64,000 bases of DNA from Mycobacterium sp. 3519A (GTDB lineage Bacteria > Actinomycetota > Actinomycetes > Mycobacteriales > Mycobacteriaceae), in contig NZ_OESG01000014.1 of NCBI RefSeq assembly GCF_900240945.1, positions 1,160,015 through 1,224,014 of the forward strand, given 5' to 3'. The notes beneath the pieces are model-generated. The model worked only from the letters and a program-made list of their open reading frames with translations. It ran no database searches and was not told where the DNA came from. The position numbers and the translations under genes were made by a program. Numbering within the stretch: the first letter of the stretch is position 1; each line of letters opens with the position of its first letter. Of the stretch, positions 1 through 8,036 are shown piece after piece.

Positions 1-112
1 TCTTACCTCTACTATCTCCATATTACTTATTCTTCTTCCAGTAAAAGCACGAGCCTCACGTACACACCCACGCGTAGGCTCGCAGGCAGCGTCAGATTTG
101 TATAAGAGCCCG
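1..112. other. Non-genomic contig end: Nextera adapter remnant
   Basis: Bases 80-112 align without gaps to the Illumina Nextera read-1 transposase adapter (the TCGTCGGCAGCGTC arm followed by the 19-bp mosaic end), with 28 of 33 identities. Mismatches are at 83, 84, 98, 109 and 111. Bases 1-79 are AT-rich and low in complexity, unlike everything that follows. The stretch ending in TACAC at 61-65 faintly resembles the P5 flow-cell arm that normally precedes this adapter. I read 1-112 as untrimmed library sequence with errors, not biology. Genomic sequence starts at about 113. Confidence 0.88.
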
Positions 113-186
113 ACACCAACCACGCCCACCACCCCGAAGAACTCCTCCACGGCAACACCGACCCGCCGCAGAAGAGCGACGAGTGA
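113..186 (+). CDS. 3' end of an unidentified truncated gene
   Basis: The frame ending at the TGA at 184-186 reads a short hydrophilic C-terminus (TNHAHHPEELLHGNTD, then PPQKSDE). Nearly every codon ends in G or C, the codon style of the genuine genes in this window. The upstream part is lost at the contig end, where adapter sequence begins. Only about 24 residues remain, so the family cannot be recognised. It could also be a chance open frame. Confidence 0.45.
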
Positions 187-211
187 TGTTGCGGCTCAGG
201 GAGTTATGCGT

Positions 212-475
212 TCACCAGCGCCAGGGGTGCCAACCCCATCCGTGCCCCCAGTGGTAACCAGGCCACCCGCCGCGGAAGCCGCCGTACCCGCGCCCGTACC
301 CGTGCCCCCATCCATGGCCGTGGTCGTAACCGCGCCAGTCGACGGGCTGCACCACCGCGGTGCCTGAATGGGCGCTGTCGGTGCTGGCGTTGGCGACTCC
401 CGCACCGATGCCGAGGCTGGACACACCGATGGCGCCGGCGATCGCCACACTGCCGATAACCCGTTTGAAATTCAT
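212..475 (-). CDS. Small secreted Gly/His/Trp/Tyr-rich protein
   Basis: This 87-residue protein starts at the ATG at 473-475, preceded by a good ribosome site (GAGGAG). An earlier in-frame ATG would add a non-hydrophobic leader and was rejected. Residues 1-30 form a Sec signal peptide (MNFKRVIGS, hydrophobic core, GVANA cleavage site). The mature ~57 residues are a low-complexity chain of GHGWGHGYGRGYGGF type ending HPWRW. No domain is recognisable. His- and aromatic-rich exported peptides can bind metals or surfaces, but that is only an inference here. It is monocistronic, about 110 bases from the HAD-like gene. Confidence 0.7.
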   Translation of the reverse strand: MNFKRVIGSVAIAGAIGVSSLGIGAGVANASTDSAHSGTAVVQPVDWRGYDHGHGWGHGYGRGYGGFRGGWPGYHWGHGWGWHPWRW

Positions 476-587
476 AAGAACTCCTCGAAAATGCCTATCA
501 ATAGGGAAGATTGCGCTCTTCCGATTTCCAGGTTTCTCCGCGGGCGGGCAGGCGTCGTCCCGGTTGGCGCCCAAAACAGACCCCCTG

Positions 588-1052
588 CTACCCGGTAATG
601 TCCGACGCGATTCGCTTGGCGGCCGCGGGCCAGTCCGGCACATGAACCACCCAGTCGGGAATTTCACTGTCCTGCGGTCCGAACAGATACAGGTGCGGAA
701 CGACGTCGCGAATCGCCGCGTGCACGTCGAGCCGGTCGTCGATCATGTGCGTGACACCCAGTTCGCGGCAATGCGTGGCCTTGTCCGCGCGTTCGCGGCA
801 GAACCGCACATTGCTGCGCGGCAACCCCGTGCGCCGGTAGAAGTCGTGGTGGTCCAGCCAGGCCACCGTTTTGAGTTGCGTCTCGACACCGCATTTCGAG
901 ATGATCCACGCCCTGCCGCCGAACATGTCGACCAGTCGCGGGAGCACCTCGAACACGCCGGGGGTGGCAGGCGACGCCATCGCGTCTTCCAACGTGGAAC
1001 CGAGGAAGCTGGTGTCGGCGGCTTCGTCCGCGCCAAGGCCGCCCTCGATCAC
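588..1052 (-). CDS. HAD-superfamily-like hydrolase
   Basis: 154 residues from the first canonical start, a GTG at 1050-1052. Haloacid-dehalogenase landmarks are visible: a motif II-like Ser in WIISKCG, a conserved Lys region after it (VETQLKTVAW) and a motif IV-like acidic pair in MIDDRLDV. The expected motif I is LGIDFGRV, and it lies immediately upstream of that GTG in the same open frame, which reaches back to a CTG at 1086-1088 inside the fusA2 stop region. The functional protein therefore probably starts earlier, at a non-canonical codon and coupled to fusA2 translation (see findings). Substrate unknown. Confidence 0.65.
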   Translation of the reverse strand: MIEGGLGADEAADTSFLGSTLEDAMASPATPGVFEVLPRLVDMFGGRAWIISKCGVETQLKTVAWLDHHDFYRRTGLPRSNVRFCRERADKATHCRELGVTHMIDDRLDVHAAIRDVVPHLYLFGPQDSEIPDWVVHVPDWPAAAKRIASDITG

Positions 1053-1080
1053 ACGGCCGAAGTCGATGCCGAGAACTGGT

Positions 1081-3264
1081 TCAGGCAGACGCTTTCACCT
1101 TGGCTGCCGCCGACTCGGGCATCGGCTCGTAGCGCGCAAACGACCGCGTGAACGATCCGGATCCGTGCGACAGAGACCTCAAATCGATTGCATAGCGCGT
1201 CAATTCGACCTCGGGTATCTCCGCCTTGATCATCGTGCGGTCCTCGCCGACCTTCTCTGTGCCCAGCACCCGACCCCGCCGCCCGGCCAGATCGCCCATC
1301 ACAGCGCCGACCATGTCGTCGGGCACCAACACCGACACCACGTCGACCGGTTCGAGCAGGTTCACCCGCGTCGCCGCCGCCGCCTCGCGCAGCGCCAGCC
1401 CGCCTGCCATCTGGAACGCGAAGTCCGACGAGTCCACGCTGTGCGCCTTACCGTCGAACAGCGTCACCCGGATGTCGACGACCGGATACCCGGCGCCGAC
1501 GCCCTTCTCCATTTGTGCGCGCACACCCTTCTCCACGCTCGGGATGAAGTTGCGGGGCACCGCGCCGCCGACCACCTTGTCGACGAACTCGAAACCCGAC
1601 CCTTCCGGCAGTGGCTCAACCTCGATGTCGCACACCGCGTACTGGCCGTGCCCGCCGGACTGTTTGACATGCCTGCCGTGTCCTTTGGCGTTGCCGCCGA
1701 ACGTCTCTCGCAGCGGCACCCGCAACGAGACGGTGTCGACAGCCACCCCGTAGCGACGGGCCAGCGCATCGAGCACCACGCCGGCGTGCGCCTCACCCAT
1801 GCACCACAGCACGATCTGATGGGTCTCCGGGTTCTGCTCGATGCGCAGCGTCGGATCCTCGGCGGCAAGCCGCTGCAATCCCACTGACAGCTTGTCCTCG
1901 TCGGTCTTCGCCCGCGGTTGCACCGCGACCGGCAGCAGTGGATCCGGCATGGTCCACGGCTTGAGCACCAGCGGATCAGATTTGTCGGACAGCGTGTCGC
2001 CGGTCTCGGCGCGGGACAGCTTGCCGATCGCGCAGATGTCGCCTGCCACCACCGACGGCGCGGGCCGCTGCTGCTTGCCAAGCGGGAACGACAGCGTGCC
2101 GATCCGCTCGTCTTCGTCGTGGTCCGCATGCGCGGCCATCGCGCCCGTATCGGTATGTGAGGAAAGGAATCCGCCGGAGTCGACGAACTGCGAGAGATGG
2201 CCGGACACATGCACAGTCGCGTCCGGCCGGATGGTCCCGGAGAACACCCGGACCAGGCTGACTCTGCCGACGTACGGGTCCGACGTGGTCTTGACCACCT
2301 CGGCCAACAGCGGACCGTCCGGGGCGCAGGTCAACCCGTTGCGGGCTTTGCCCTGCGGGGTGAACACCTCCGGCAACGTGTGCTCGGGCGGCGACGGGAA
2401 TCCGCTGGTGATGATCTCGAGCAATTCCAGGGTGCCGACGCCGGTGCCGCTGCACGCCGGAATCACCGGGAAGAACGACGCCCGCGCGACGGCCTTCTCC
2501 AGGTCGTCGATCAGCACCGCCTGGTCGATCTCTTCACCACCGAGGTAACGCTCCATCAGCGTCTCGTCCTCGGACTCCTCGATGATTCCCTCGATCAGCG
2601 AGCCGCGCATCTCCTCGATCGCATCGGCATACGACGCGTCGGGTGCATGCATCCCGCTTCGCTTGCCGTTGGCGTACTCGTAGTGCGTCTGTGACAGCAG
2701 CCCGATCAGGCCTGTGCACGGGGTGTCGGCGGCCAGATACAGCGGAAGCACCTTGTCCCCGAACGCTTCCTGCGCCGCGGCCAGTGCGCTCTCGTAGTTG
2801 GCCCTGGCGTGGTCGAGTTTGGTGATCACCACGGCGCGCGGCATGCCGACCTGTGCGCATTCCAGCCACAGCGACTTGGTCGGATCGTCGACGCCTTCGT
2901 TGGCGGCGATCACGAACAGCGCGCAGTCCGCGGCCCGCAACCCGGCCCGCAACTCGCCGACGAAGTCGGCGTAGCCGGGGGTGTCGATCAGGTTGACCTT
3001 GACGCCGTCGTGTTCCAGCGACGCGAGTGCCAGGCCGACCGACCGTTGCTGTGCGATCTCCGCCTCGTCGCTGTCGCACACGGTGGTGCCGTCGACCACC
3101 GAGCCTTGTCTGGTGAGCACCCCGGAGGCTACGAGCAGCGCCTCGACGAGTGTGGTCTTGCCGCCACCCGATGGTCCCACCAGCACCACGTTGCGGATGG
3201 CGGCCGGACTGTCCGCGGTCGGGGCGGCTCCGGCGCCCTGGGAAGTTGTCGCTTTCTCAGCCAT
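1081..3264 (-). CDS. fusA2: Elongation factor G-like GTPase FusA2
   Basis: 727 residues, starting at ATG 3262-3264 behind a strong AGGAGG. An N-terminal GTPase domain has a P-loop GPSGGGKTT (~30-38), a G3 motif DTPGYADF and a G4 motif TKLD, followed by EF-G domains II to V. Length and order fit the mycobacterial EF-G paralogue (Rv0120c), not the housekeeping fusA of the rpsL operon. The G3 motif has Tyr where translocating EF-G has the catalytic His (DTPGHVDF), and G4 is TKLD instead of NKMD, so it may not be a canonical translocase. Its role is unsettled. The HAD-like gene follows with overlap. Confidence 0.92.
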   Translation of the reverse strand: MAEKATTSQGAGAAPTADSPAAIRNVVLVGPSGGGKTTLVEALLVASGVLTRQGSVVDGTTVCDSDEAEIAQQRSVGLALASLEHDGVKVNLIDTPGYADFVGELRAGLRAADCALFVIAANEGVDDPTKSLWLECAQVGMPRAVVITKLDHARANYESALAAAQEAFGDKVLPLYLAADTPCTGLIGLLSQTHYEYANGKRSGMHAPDASYADAIEEMRGSLIEGIIEESEDETLMERYLGGEEIDQAVLIDDLEKAVARASFFPVIPACSGTGVGTLELLEIITSGFPSPPEHTLPEVFTPQGKARNGLTCAPDGPLLAEVVKTTSDPYVGRVSLVRVFSGTIRPDATVHVSGHLSQFVDSGGFLSSHTDTGAMAAHADHDEDERIGTLSFPLGKQQRPAPSVVAGDICAIGKLSRAETGDTLSDKSDPLVLKPWTMPDPLLPVAVQPRAKTDEDKLSVGLQRLAAEDPTLRIEQNPETHQIVLWCMGEAHAGVVLDALARRYGVAVDTVSLRVPLRETFGGNAKGHGRHVKQSGGHGQYAVCDIEVEPLPEGSGFEFVDKVVGGAVPRNFIPSVEKGVRAQMEKGVGAGYPVVDIRVTLFDGKAHSVDSSDFAFQMAGGLALREAAAATRVNLLEPVDVVSVLVPDDMVGAVMGDLAGRRGRVLGTEKVGEDRTMIKAEIPEVELTRYAIDLRSLSHGSGSFTRSFARYEPMPESAAAKVKASA

Positions 3265-3419
3265 GACATGTCCTCCTGACGGCAGCAGCATCGCTGCCGG
3301 GGCGTGTGGTAAACCACAATTCCCCCAATCGACACCGAGCACAAGCGATTCGGCGAGTTTCGTCGCAGCTACCCCGCAGGTAATCGACACCTGATCGCAC
3401 CGCCGCCAGGCTTACGCCC

Positions 3420-3788
3420 ATGATCAACTTCGACGAACTCGCACAGCGCTACATCGACACCTGGAATCAGACCGACCCGGACGTCCGTCGCACCGCGGTC
3501 GCCCAGCTTTACACCGCCGACGCCAGCTACACCGACCCGCTCGCGGCCGCCGAAGGGCACGACGGCATCGCCGCGATGATCGGTGCCGTGCAGGACCAGT
3601 TCCCCGGCTTCACATTCCGGTTGGCCGGGCCGGTCGACGGCCACCACAACCAGGCCCGCTTCGGTTGGGAGCTGGGTCCGGCGGGCGCCGAGGCGCCGAT
3701 CGTCGGATTCGACGTGGCCGTCATCGACGACTCCGGCCGAATCGAGACCGTGCTGGGGTTCCTGGACAAGGTGCCCGCAGCGGCCTAG
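3420..3788 (+). CDS. SnoaL/NTF2-like fold protein
   Basis: 122 residues with the length and pattern of SnoaL-like NTF2-fold proteins: an N-terminal helix (FDELAQRYIDTWNQTDPDVRR), a LYTADASYTDPL strand/turn, then a curved beta sheet (FTFRLAGPVDGHHNQARFGWELG). Family members are small cyclases, isomerases or ligand-binding proteins, and the substrate here cannot be read. Transcribed alone, divergent from fusA2 and ending 4 bases from the oppositely oriented PPOX gene. Confidence 0.75.
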   Translation: MINFDELAQRYIDTWNQTDPDVRRTAVAQLYTADASYTDPLAAAEGHDGIAAMIGAVQDQFPGFTFRLAGPVDGHHNQARFGWELGPAGAEAPIVGFDVAVIDDSGRIETVLGFLDKVPAAA

Positions 3789-3792
3789 CGGG

Positions 3793-4200
3793 CTACGCCT
3801 GCCAGGAGGCCCACCGCCGCACCTCGACCGTGACCACCGGTCCGTCGAGCGCAACGCGTTGATATTGAACATATTTCGCGCGCAGCAGGGCGTAGCCGGC
3901 GGCCATTTCCTCACCGCTGTAATGGACCGCCGCTACGCCGTCCGCGCGCACCCACCACAACTGGGACCAGTCGTCGTCGTAATGGTCGACGAGCATGCTG
4001 ACCGCCGGGTTGGCCTCGATGTTGGCCAACCGGCGAAGCCGTTGCGTGGATTTACGTTTGGCGTCGACGGCGGTGTACACGACGCCGTCGTGCACCGCGA
4101 AGACAACCGGCACCACATGCGGTTTCGCGTCGGCGCCCGCCGTGGCGAGCATCGCCACCGGTGAGGCCGCGAACATGGCCTGCGCCTCGTTGTCGGCCAT
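3793..4200 (-). CDS. Pyridoxamine-5'-phosphate-oxidase-like flavin/F420 protein
   Basis: 135 residues from ATG 4198-4200, whose first base is the last base of the upstream MarR stop codon (TGATG), so the two are translationally coupled. The split-barrel FMN/F420-binding fold is indicated by [30 protein letters not shown] and by [21 protein letters not shown]. It corresponds in type and position to Rv0121c near fusA2. Likely a deazaflavin- or flavin-dependent reductase; the substrate is not determinable. Confidence 0.8.
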   Translation of the reverse strand: MADNEAQAMFAASPVAMLATAGADAKPHVVPVVFAVHDGVVYTAVDAKRKSTQRLRRLANIEANPAVSMLVDHYDDDWSQLWWVRADGVAAVHYSGEEMAAGYALLRAKYVQYQRVALDGPVVTVEVRRWASWQA

Positions 4201-4670
4201 CAGTCCAGAGTATTCCGCGCCGCTTCGGTACACGACACGCCTGATGCAGCGCGCGCCAGCAGGTCGTACAACGTCTGCTGCTCCTCCGGCGTGAGCGCCT
4301 CGAGCACGCGCTGCTCGACACCGGTCAGCAGCGCCTCGACGTCCTTCAACCGCGCCTGCCCCGCATCGGTCAGCGAGACGGTATGGCGCCGCCGATCCTG
4401 CGGCGACCGCCTGCGCTGCACCAGGTCGTCGCTTTCCAACTCGTTGAGCAGCGCGACGACATTCGTCGGATCCATGCCGAGCGTCCCCGCCAGATCGGAC
4501 TGGCTCTGCTCGCCGTGATCGCGCAACAGCGTGAGCACGATGACGTGCCTGGCGCGCAGCCCCAACACCTCGAGTTCGGCCTCCGCCTCGGTCTGCATCC
4601 GACGAGCCAGGTGGACAAGCAGCGGTGTGGACAGGTGCTCCGCGGGGCGAACTATCGGCAGGTCATCCAC
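4200..4670 (-). CDS. MarR-family transcriptional regulator
   Basis: 156 residues with the MarR winged helix: the recognition segment [23 protein letters not shown], the wing [23 protein letters not shown], and a C-terminal dimerisation helix. It is divergent from the azoreductase gene across an 82-bp intergenic region and coupled to the downstream PPOX gene. MarR regulators placed like this usually repress themselves and the divergent enzyme gene in response to quinones or other electrophiles. Confidence 0.9.
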   Translation of the reverse strand: MDDLPIVRPAEHLSTPLLVHLARRMQTEAEAELEVLGLRARHVIVLTLLRDHGEQSQSDLAGTLGMDPTNVVALLNELESDDLVQRRRSPQDRRRHTVSLTDAGQARLKDVEALLTGVEQRVLEALTPEEQQTLYDLLARAASGVSCTEAARNTLD

Positions 4671-4719
4671 CTGACCAGGCTACTGGAATAAACCAACACT
4701 CGGCCTGGTATAGATAGTT

Positions 4720-4728
4720 TGTATTACA
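4720..4728. promoter_or_regulatory. Candidate MarR operator between marR and azoreductase genes
   Basis: TGTATTACA is a perfect palindrome about a central T. It lies in the divergent promoter region between the MarR gene (start 4670) and the azoreductase gene (start 4753). Around it, ATAGAT at 4710-4715 and ATCTAT at 4735-4740 form a wider inverted pair. Position and AT-richness fit a MarR operator; the sequence alone cannot prove it. Confidence 0.35.
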
Positions 4729-4752
4729 CCAACGATCTATGGAGGACTACAG

Positions 4753-5349
4753 ATGGCCCACCTGCTGCACATCGACTCGTCCGTACAGGGCGACCGGTCC
4801 GTCAGTCGTCGGCTGACCGCCCGCGCCGCCGACCGCTGGCGTGCGACGCACCCCGGCGGCACCGTCACCTATCGCGACCTCGCGGCGGACCCGATTCCTC
4901 ACTTGGATCCTGCGACCGCGGCCACACTCAGCGCCACGCTGGTCGACGAGATCAAGCAAGCCGACACCGTGCTGCTCGGCCTGCCGCTGTACAACTTCGG
5001 CGCGCCGAGCACCGTGCACGCCTGGGTCGACCACATCGTCGCGCCGGGCCTGTCGATCGATCCCGAAACCCAGCAGGGTCTGCTCGGGGACACCGATTTC
5101 GTCGTATTGGCCAGTCGTGGTGGCGGATACGGTCCGGGTACGGCCCGCGAAGGCTGGGACCACGCGCAGACCTGGCTGACCCACGGCGTGTCGATGACAG
5201 GCCTGCAGCCGCGATTCATCACCGCCGAACTGACGATGGCCGACGTCAATCCGGCGATGGCCGACTTGCGGCCGCTGGCCGCCGACAGCCTCAACCGGGC
5301 GCTGGCCGCCGTCGACCTGTTATGGACTGCAGACGAAAGCGCCGCGTAA
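4753..5349 (+). CDS. azoR: FMN-dependent NADH-azoreductase (AzoR-like)
   Basis: 198 residues of the flavodoxin-like quinone reductase/azoreductase family. The N-terminus LLHIDSSVQGDRSVSRRLT supplies the FMN phosphate loop. GLPLYNFGAPSTVHAWVDHI is the conserved flavin-contacting segment, followed by a Gly-rich loop (ASRGGGYGPG). Such enzymes reduce quinones and azo compounds by two electrons using NAD(P)H. A GGAGG sits before the ATG. Divergent from the MarR gene, its probable regulator. Confidence 0.88.
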   Translation: MAHLLHIDSSVQGDRSVSRRLTARAADRWRATHPGGTVTYRDLAADPIPHLDPATAATLSATLVDEIKQADTVLLGLPLYNFGAPSTVHAWVDHIVAPGLSIDPETQQGLLGDTDFVVLASRGGGYGPGTAREGWDHAQTWLTHGVSMTGLQPRFITAELTMADVNPAMADLRPLAADSLNRALAAVDLLWTADESAA

Positions 5350-5361
5350 CCTCACGAAGCC

Positions 5362-6261
5362 ATGGAGTTCCGTGAACTCGCCGCATTCGTCGCGATCGTC
5401 GAGGAGGGCGGTCTTTCGGCGGCGTCGCGGCGCCTTCACATCAGCCAGCCCGCGCTGTCCCAGACAGTGAACAACCTCGAGCGCGAACTGGCCGTCAAGC
5501 TGTTGGTGCGCAGTAGCACCGGCGTGCAACCGACGGCAGCCGGGAGCACGCTGTTGTCCGAGGCACGCGCGGTGCTCGCGCGTCGCGACCAGGCGTTGGC
5601 GACAATGGCCGAACTGACCGCCGACGGCGTCAGCGTCATCAGGCTCGGCGTCCCGCTGGAGTTGGACCCCGACGTGCTGCGGCCGACGCTGGCGCGCTTC
5701 TCCGAGAAATCTCCCAACGCACGGGTTGTCCCGCGCCAGTTGTCGACTGCGGCGCAGTTCGCAGCGCTGCGCGACGACACCCTCGATGTCGGCCTGGTGC
5801 GTGAACGCCCGGCCGGTCCGGAGTTCGACGCGATGCTGGTATCGCGCGAGAACCTCGGGGTGCTGATCGCATCCGAGTTGGCCGATGAACTCGTCGGGCC
5901 CGACGGCGTGCAGTTGGCCGCCTTGCAGAGGCTGGGGTGGGTCGGCTTCCCGCGCGCGGGCAGTCCGGCCTGGTTCGACGAACTGACCTCGATCCTGCGT
6001 CGCCACGGCATCGACGTGGGCCCTCCGGTGCCGGACGGTCTGGAGCTGATCGCGGCGATGAAGTTCGCGGCGGTCAGCTCGGGCCAGGCGTTTGCGCTTG
6101 CCCCGTCGCGGTTGGTCGATCAGATGCCGGATACGGTCACTTGGGCGCCGCTGGCAGACAATCCGCTGGTCCGCAGGACCTGGGCGGTGTGGCTGGCCAG
6201 CCTGCGCAGGCGCGACGTCGGACAATTCATCACCGAGTTCGACACCGCCGACGACAGCTGA
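5362..6261 (+). CDS. LysR-family transcriptional regulator
   Basis: 299 residues, typical LTTR length. The N-terminal winged helix (MEFRELAAFVAIVEEGGLSAASRRLHISQPALSQTV, given in two parts: residues ~1-18 and ~19-36) is unmistakable. The C-terminal two-lobed effector domain includes LRLGVPLELDPDVL-type and FPRAGSPAWFDEL segments. It starts 12 bases after the azoreductase gene on the same strand, so the two may be cotranscribed. The effector is unknown. Confidence 0.92.
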   Translation: MEFRELAAFVAIVEEGGLSAASRRLHISQPALSQTVNNLERELAVKLLVRSSTGVQPTAAGSTLLSEARAVLARRDQALATMAELTADGVSVIRLGVPLELDPDVLRPTLARFSEKSPNARVVPRQLSTAAQFAALRDDTLDVGLVRERPAGPEFDAMLVSRENLGVLIASELADELVGPDGVQLAALQRLGWVGFPRAGSPAWFDELTSILRRHGIDVGPPVPDGLELIAAMKFAAVSSGQAFALAPSRLVDQMPDTVTWAPLADNPLVRRTWAVWLASLRRRDVGQFITEFDTADDS

Positions 6262-6408
6262 CGCCACAGAAGCGTTGCAGCGCGGGCGATTGCGTCGGGT
6301 TCGGCCACCCGCCGCACTGATCAGCGATGCTTGGCGGGTTATGACGGCTATCGACGACGGATATCGTCCGCGGCAATAGCCGCGGTCCCGCGCCGCGTTG
6401 TGACCACC

Positions 6409-7221
6409 ATGACCAACCACATCCGCGTCGGTGTCCAGCTGTGGCCCGGCGGCACGCCCGATTACCAGAGCTGGCGCGAGGCAGTGCGCACCGCCGACGA
6501 TCTCGGCGCCGACGCGATCTTCGGCTACGACCACTTCCACAAGCCGTTCGTCGTCGTCTCCGGCGATGGCCCGGAGCTGCTGCCCGACCAGCTCGACGTC
6601 AACAACTTCGAGGGCTGGACCGCGCTGGCGTCGTGGGCGGAGATCACCAGCCACGCCGAAATCGGACTGTTGGTTACCGGGATCGGCTACCGCAACCCCG
6701 ACCTGCTCGCCGACATGGCCCGCACCGTCGACCACATCAGCGGTGGCCGGCTCGTCCTGGGGCTGGGCTCAGGCTGGTACGAGAAGGACTACACCGTCTA
6801 CGGATACGAGTACGGCACCGTCAAGTCCCGGATGGATCTGTTCGAAGACGGCCTGGCGCGCATCGAGAGCCGGTTGGACCAGCTGGTGCCGCCGCCAGTG
6901 CGCAGAATCCCGATCCTGGTCGGCGGTGTCGGCGTGAAGCGGACGCTGCCCATCGTGGCCACGCACGCCGACATCTGGCACACCTTCGCCAGCGTGCCGG
7001 AGTTCCGACGCAAGAACGCGATCCTGAAAGATCTTGCCGGCCAGGCGGGCCGCGCCGAGGAGCAGATCGAGCGTTCCGTGCACTGGACCGGGCGCGAGGA
7101 GGCCGACGCGTTCCTGGCGGAGGGCGTCACGCTGTTCACTACGGAGATCCACCCGACCGACGACGGCTACCACTTCGGCGAGCTGAAGGACATGCTGGCC
7201 TGGCGTGACCGCCAGCGCTAG
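6409..7221 (+). CDS. LLM-class F420-dependent oxidoreductase
   Basis: 270 residues from ATG 6409; a longer reading from 6331 lacks coding character. It has the luciferase-like TIM barrel: RVGVQLWPGGTPDY at the N-terminus, GADAIFGYDHF, LLVTGIGYRNPDLLADMARTVDHISGGR, and the LGLGSGW motif typical of the F420-binding class. Such enzymes transfer hydride to or from coenzyme F420 on diverse substrates; this substrate cannot be named. Convergent with the following membrane protein gene, their ends overlapping by 4 bases. Confidence 0.87.
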   Translation: MTNHIRVGVQLWPGGTPDYQSWREAVRTADDLGADAIFGYDHFHKPFVVVSGDGPELLPDQLDVNNFEGWTALASWAEITSHAEIGLLVTGIGYRNPDLLADMARTVDHISGGRLVLGLGSGWYEKDYTVYGYEYGTVKSRMDLFEDGLARIESRLDQLVPPPVRRIPILVGGVGVKRTLPIVATHADIWHTFASVPEFRRKNAILKDLAGQAGRAEEQIERSVHWTGREEADAFLAEGVTLFTTEIHPTDDGYHFGELKDMLAWRDRQR

Positions 7222-7841
7222 CGGCGGCCGCCGCGGGGTTGCGGCGCGACGCTCATCGGTGACCGGGTGACATTGATCTCCGGGCGCTTGGTCTGCCGCG
7301 GCTGCACTCGCGGAGCCTCGTATCGCGGGGCCTGATTCACTGGCGACGCGGTCTCCGGCGGCGGGGCAGGGGGCGGCGGCGCGGCAGGTGGCGGCGCCTC
7401 GCTGCTGGCCACTTGTAAGGGCGCGACACTGGTCGGTGCGGTCGGCGTGACGGACGACGTCACCTCCGTCGTGGTGCTGCTCTCACCGCGGAACACCAGC
7501 AGCACGCCCGACACCACGATCGCGGCCATCGCCGCGGACGCCGCGACGATCGCCGTCATCGCCTGCTTGGTGCGGTACCAGGGGATGGGCGCAGGCTTGA
7601 AGCTCCATGTGGTGTCGTTGAACGCGTCGAACCGGTCGTCGTCGTCGACCACACCGGGCTGGTTATCCCAGAAGTTGTCGTCCGGCTCGTCCCACTGATC
7701 GTCGACCGGACCCTTCAGAAGATCGTCGGGCGTCTCGGCCGGATCCTGCTCAAACACCAGGTCATCACCGGTCGACTCGGCCGCGTCGGCCTGGTCGTCC
7801 CAGAGGTAGTCGAAGTCCCCCGAGGCTTCGCGTTCAACCAC
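7218..7841 (-). CDS. Single-pass membrane protein, acidic inside and Pro-rich outside
   Basis: 207 residues in three parts. Residues ~1-85 are very acidic (DDQADAAESTGDD, WDEPDDNFWDNQPGVVDDDD) and carry repeated W-D/N patches. A transmembrane helix follows at ~95-115 (AMTAIVAASAAMAAIVVSGVLLVF). The C-terminal ~90 residues are Thr-, Pro- and Ala-rich and basic (PPPAAPPPPAPPP, PRVQPRQTKRPEI). I recognise the mycobacterial architecture of acidic cytosolic tail, TM and Pro-rich periplasmic tail, but not a named family. Function unknown. Confidence 0.75.
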   Translation of the reverse strand: MVEREASGDFDYLWDDQADAAESTGDDLVFEQDPAETPDDLLKGPVDDQWDEPDDNFWDNQPGVVDDDDRFDAFNDTTWSFKPAPIPWYRTKQAMTAIVAASAAMAAIVVSGVLLVFRGESSTTTEVTSSVTPTAPTSVAPLQVASSEAPPPAAPPPPAPPPETASPVNQAPRYEAPRVQPRQTKRPEINVTRSPMSVAPQPRGGRR

Positions 7842-8036
7842 ACAGCGATGCTATCGCCCGGACCAGGGCAAATGGGCGGGCAGCCGAAATCCGATCGGAG
7901 TACAGAGAACGCACAGCGATATCAACGCCGCCAGGATAAGGTTCGGTCGCCCCGGTTGGATTCATTCACCACCGTGACTCGGCGTCGTCACCGCCGGGTC
8001 ACCGCGCGGTCTCCCGCTCATCGGAAGGTTTCGCCA

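Noticed and set aside
5320..6735. 471-codon minus-strand open frame opposite the LysR and LLM genes
   Set aside because: Both sense genes are intact with conserved motifs. The antisense frame is a GC-rich shadow without domains.
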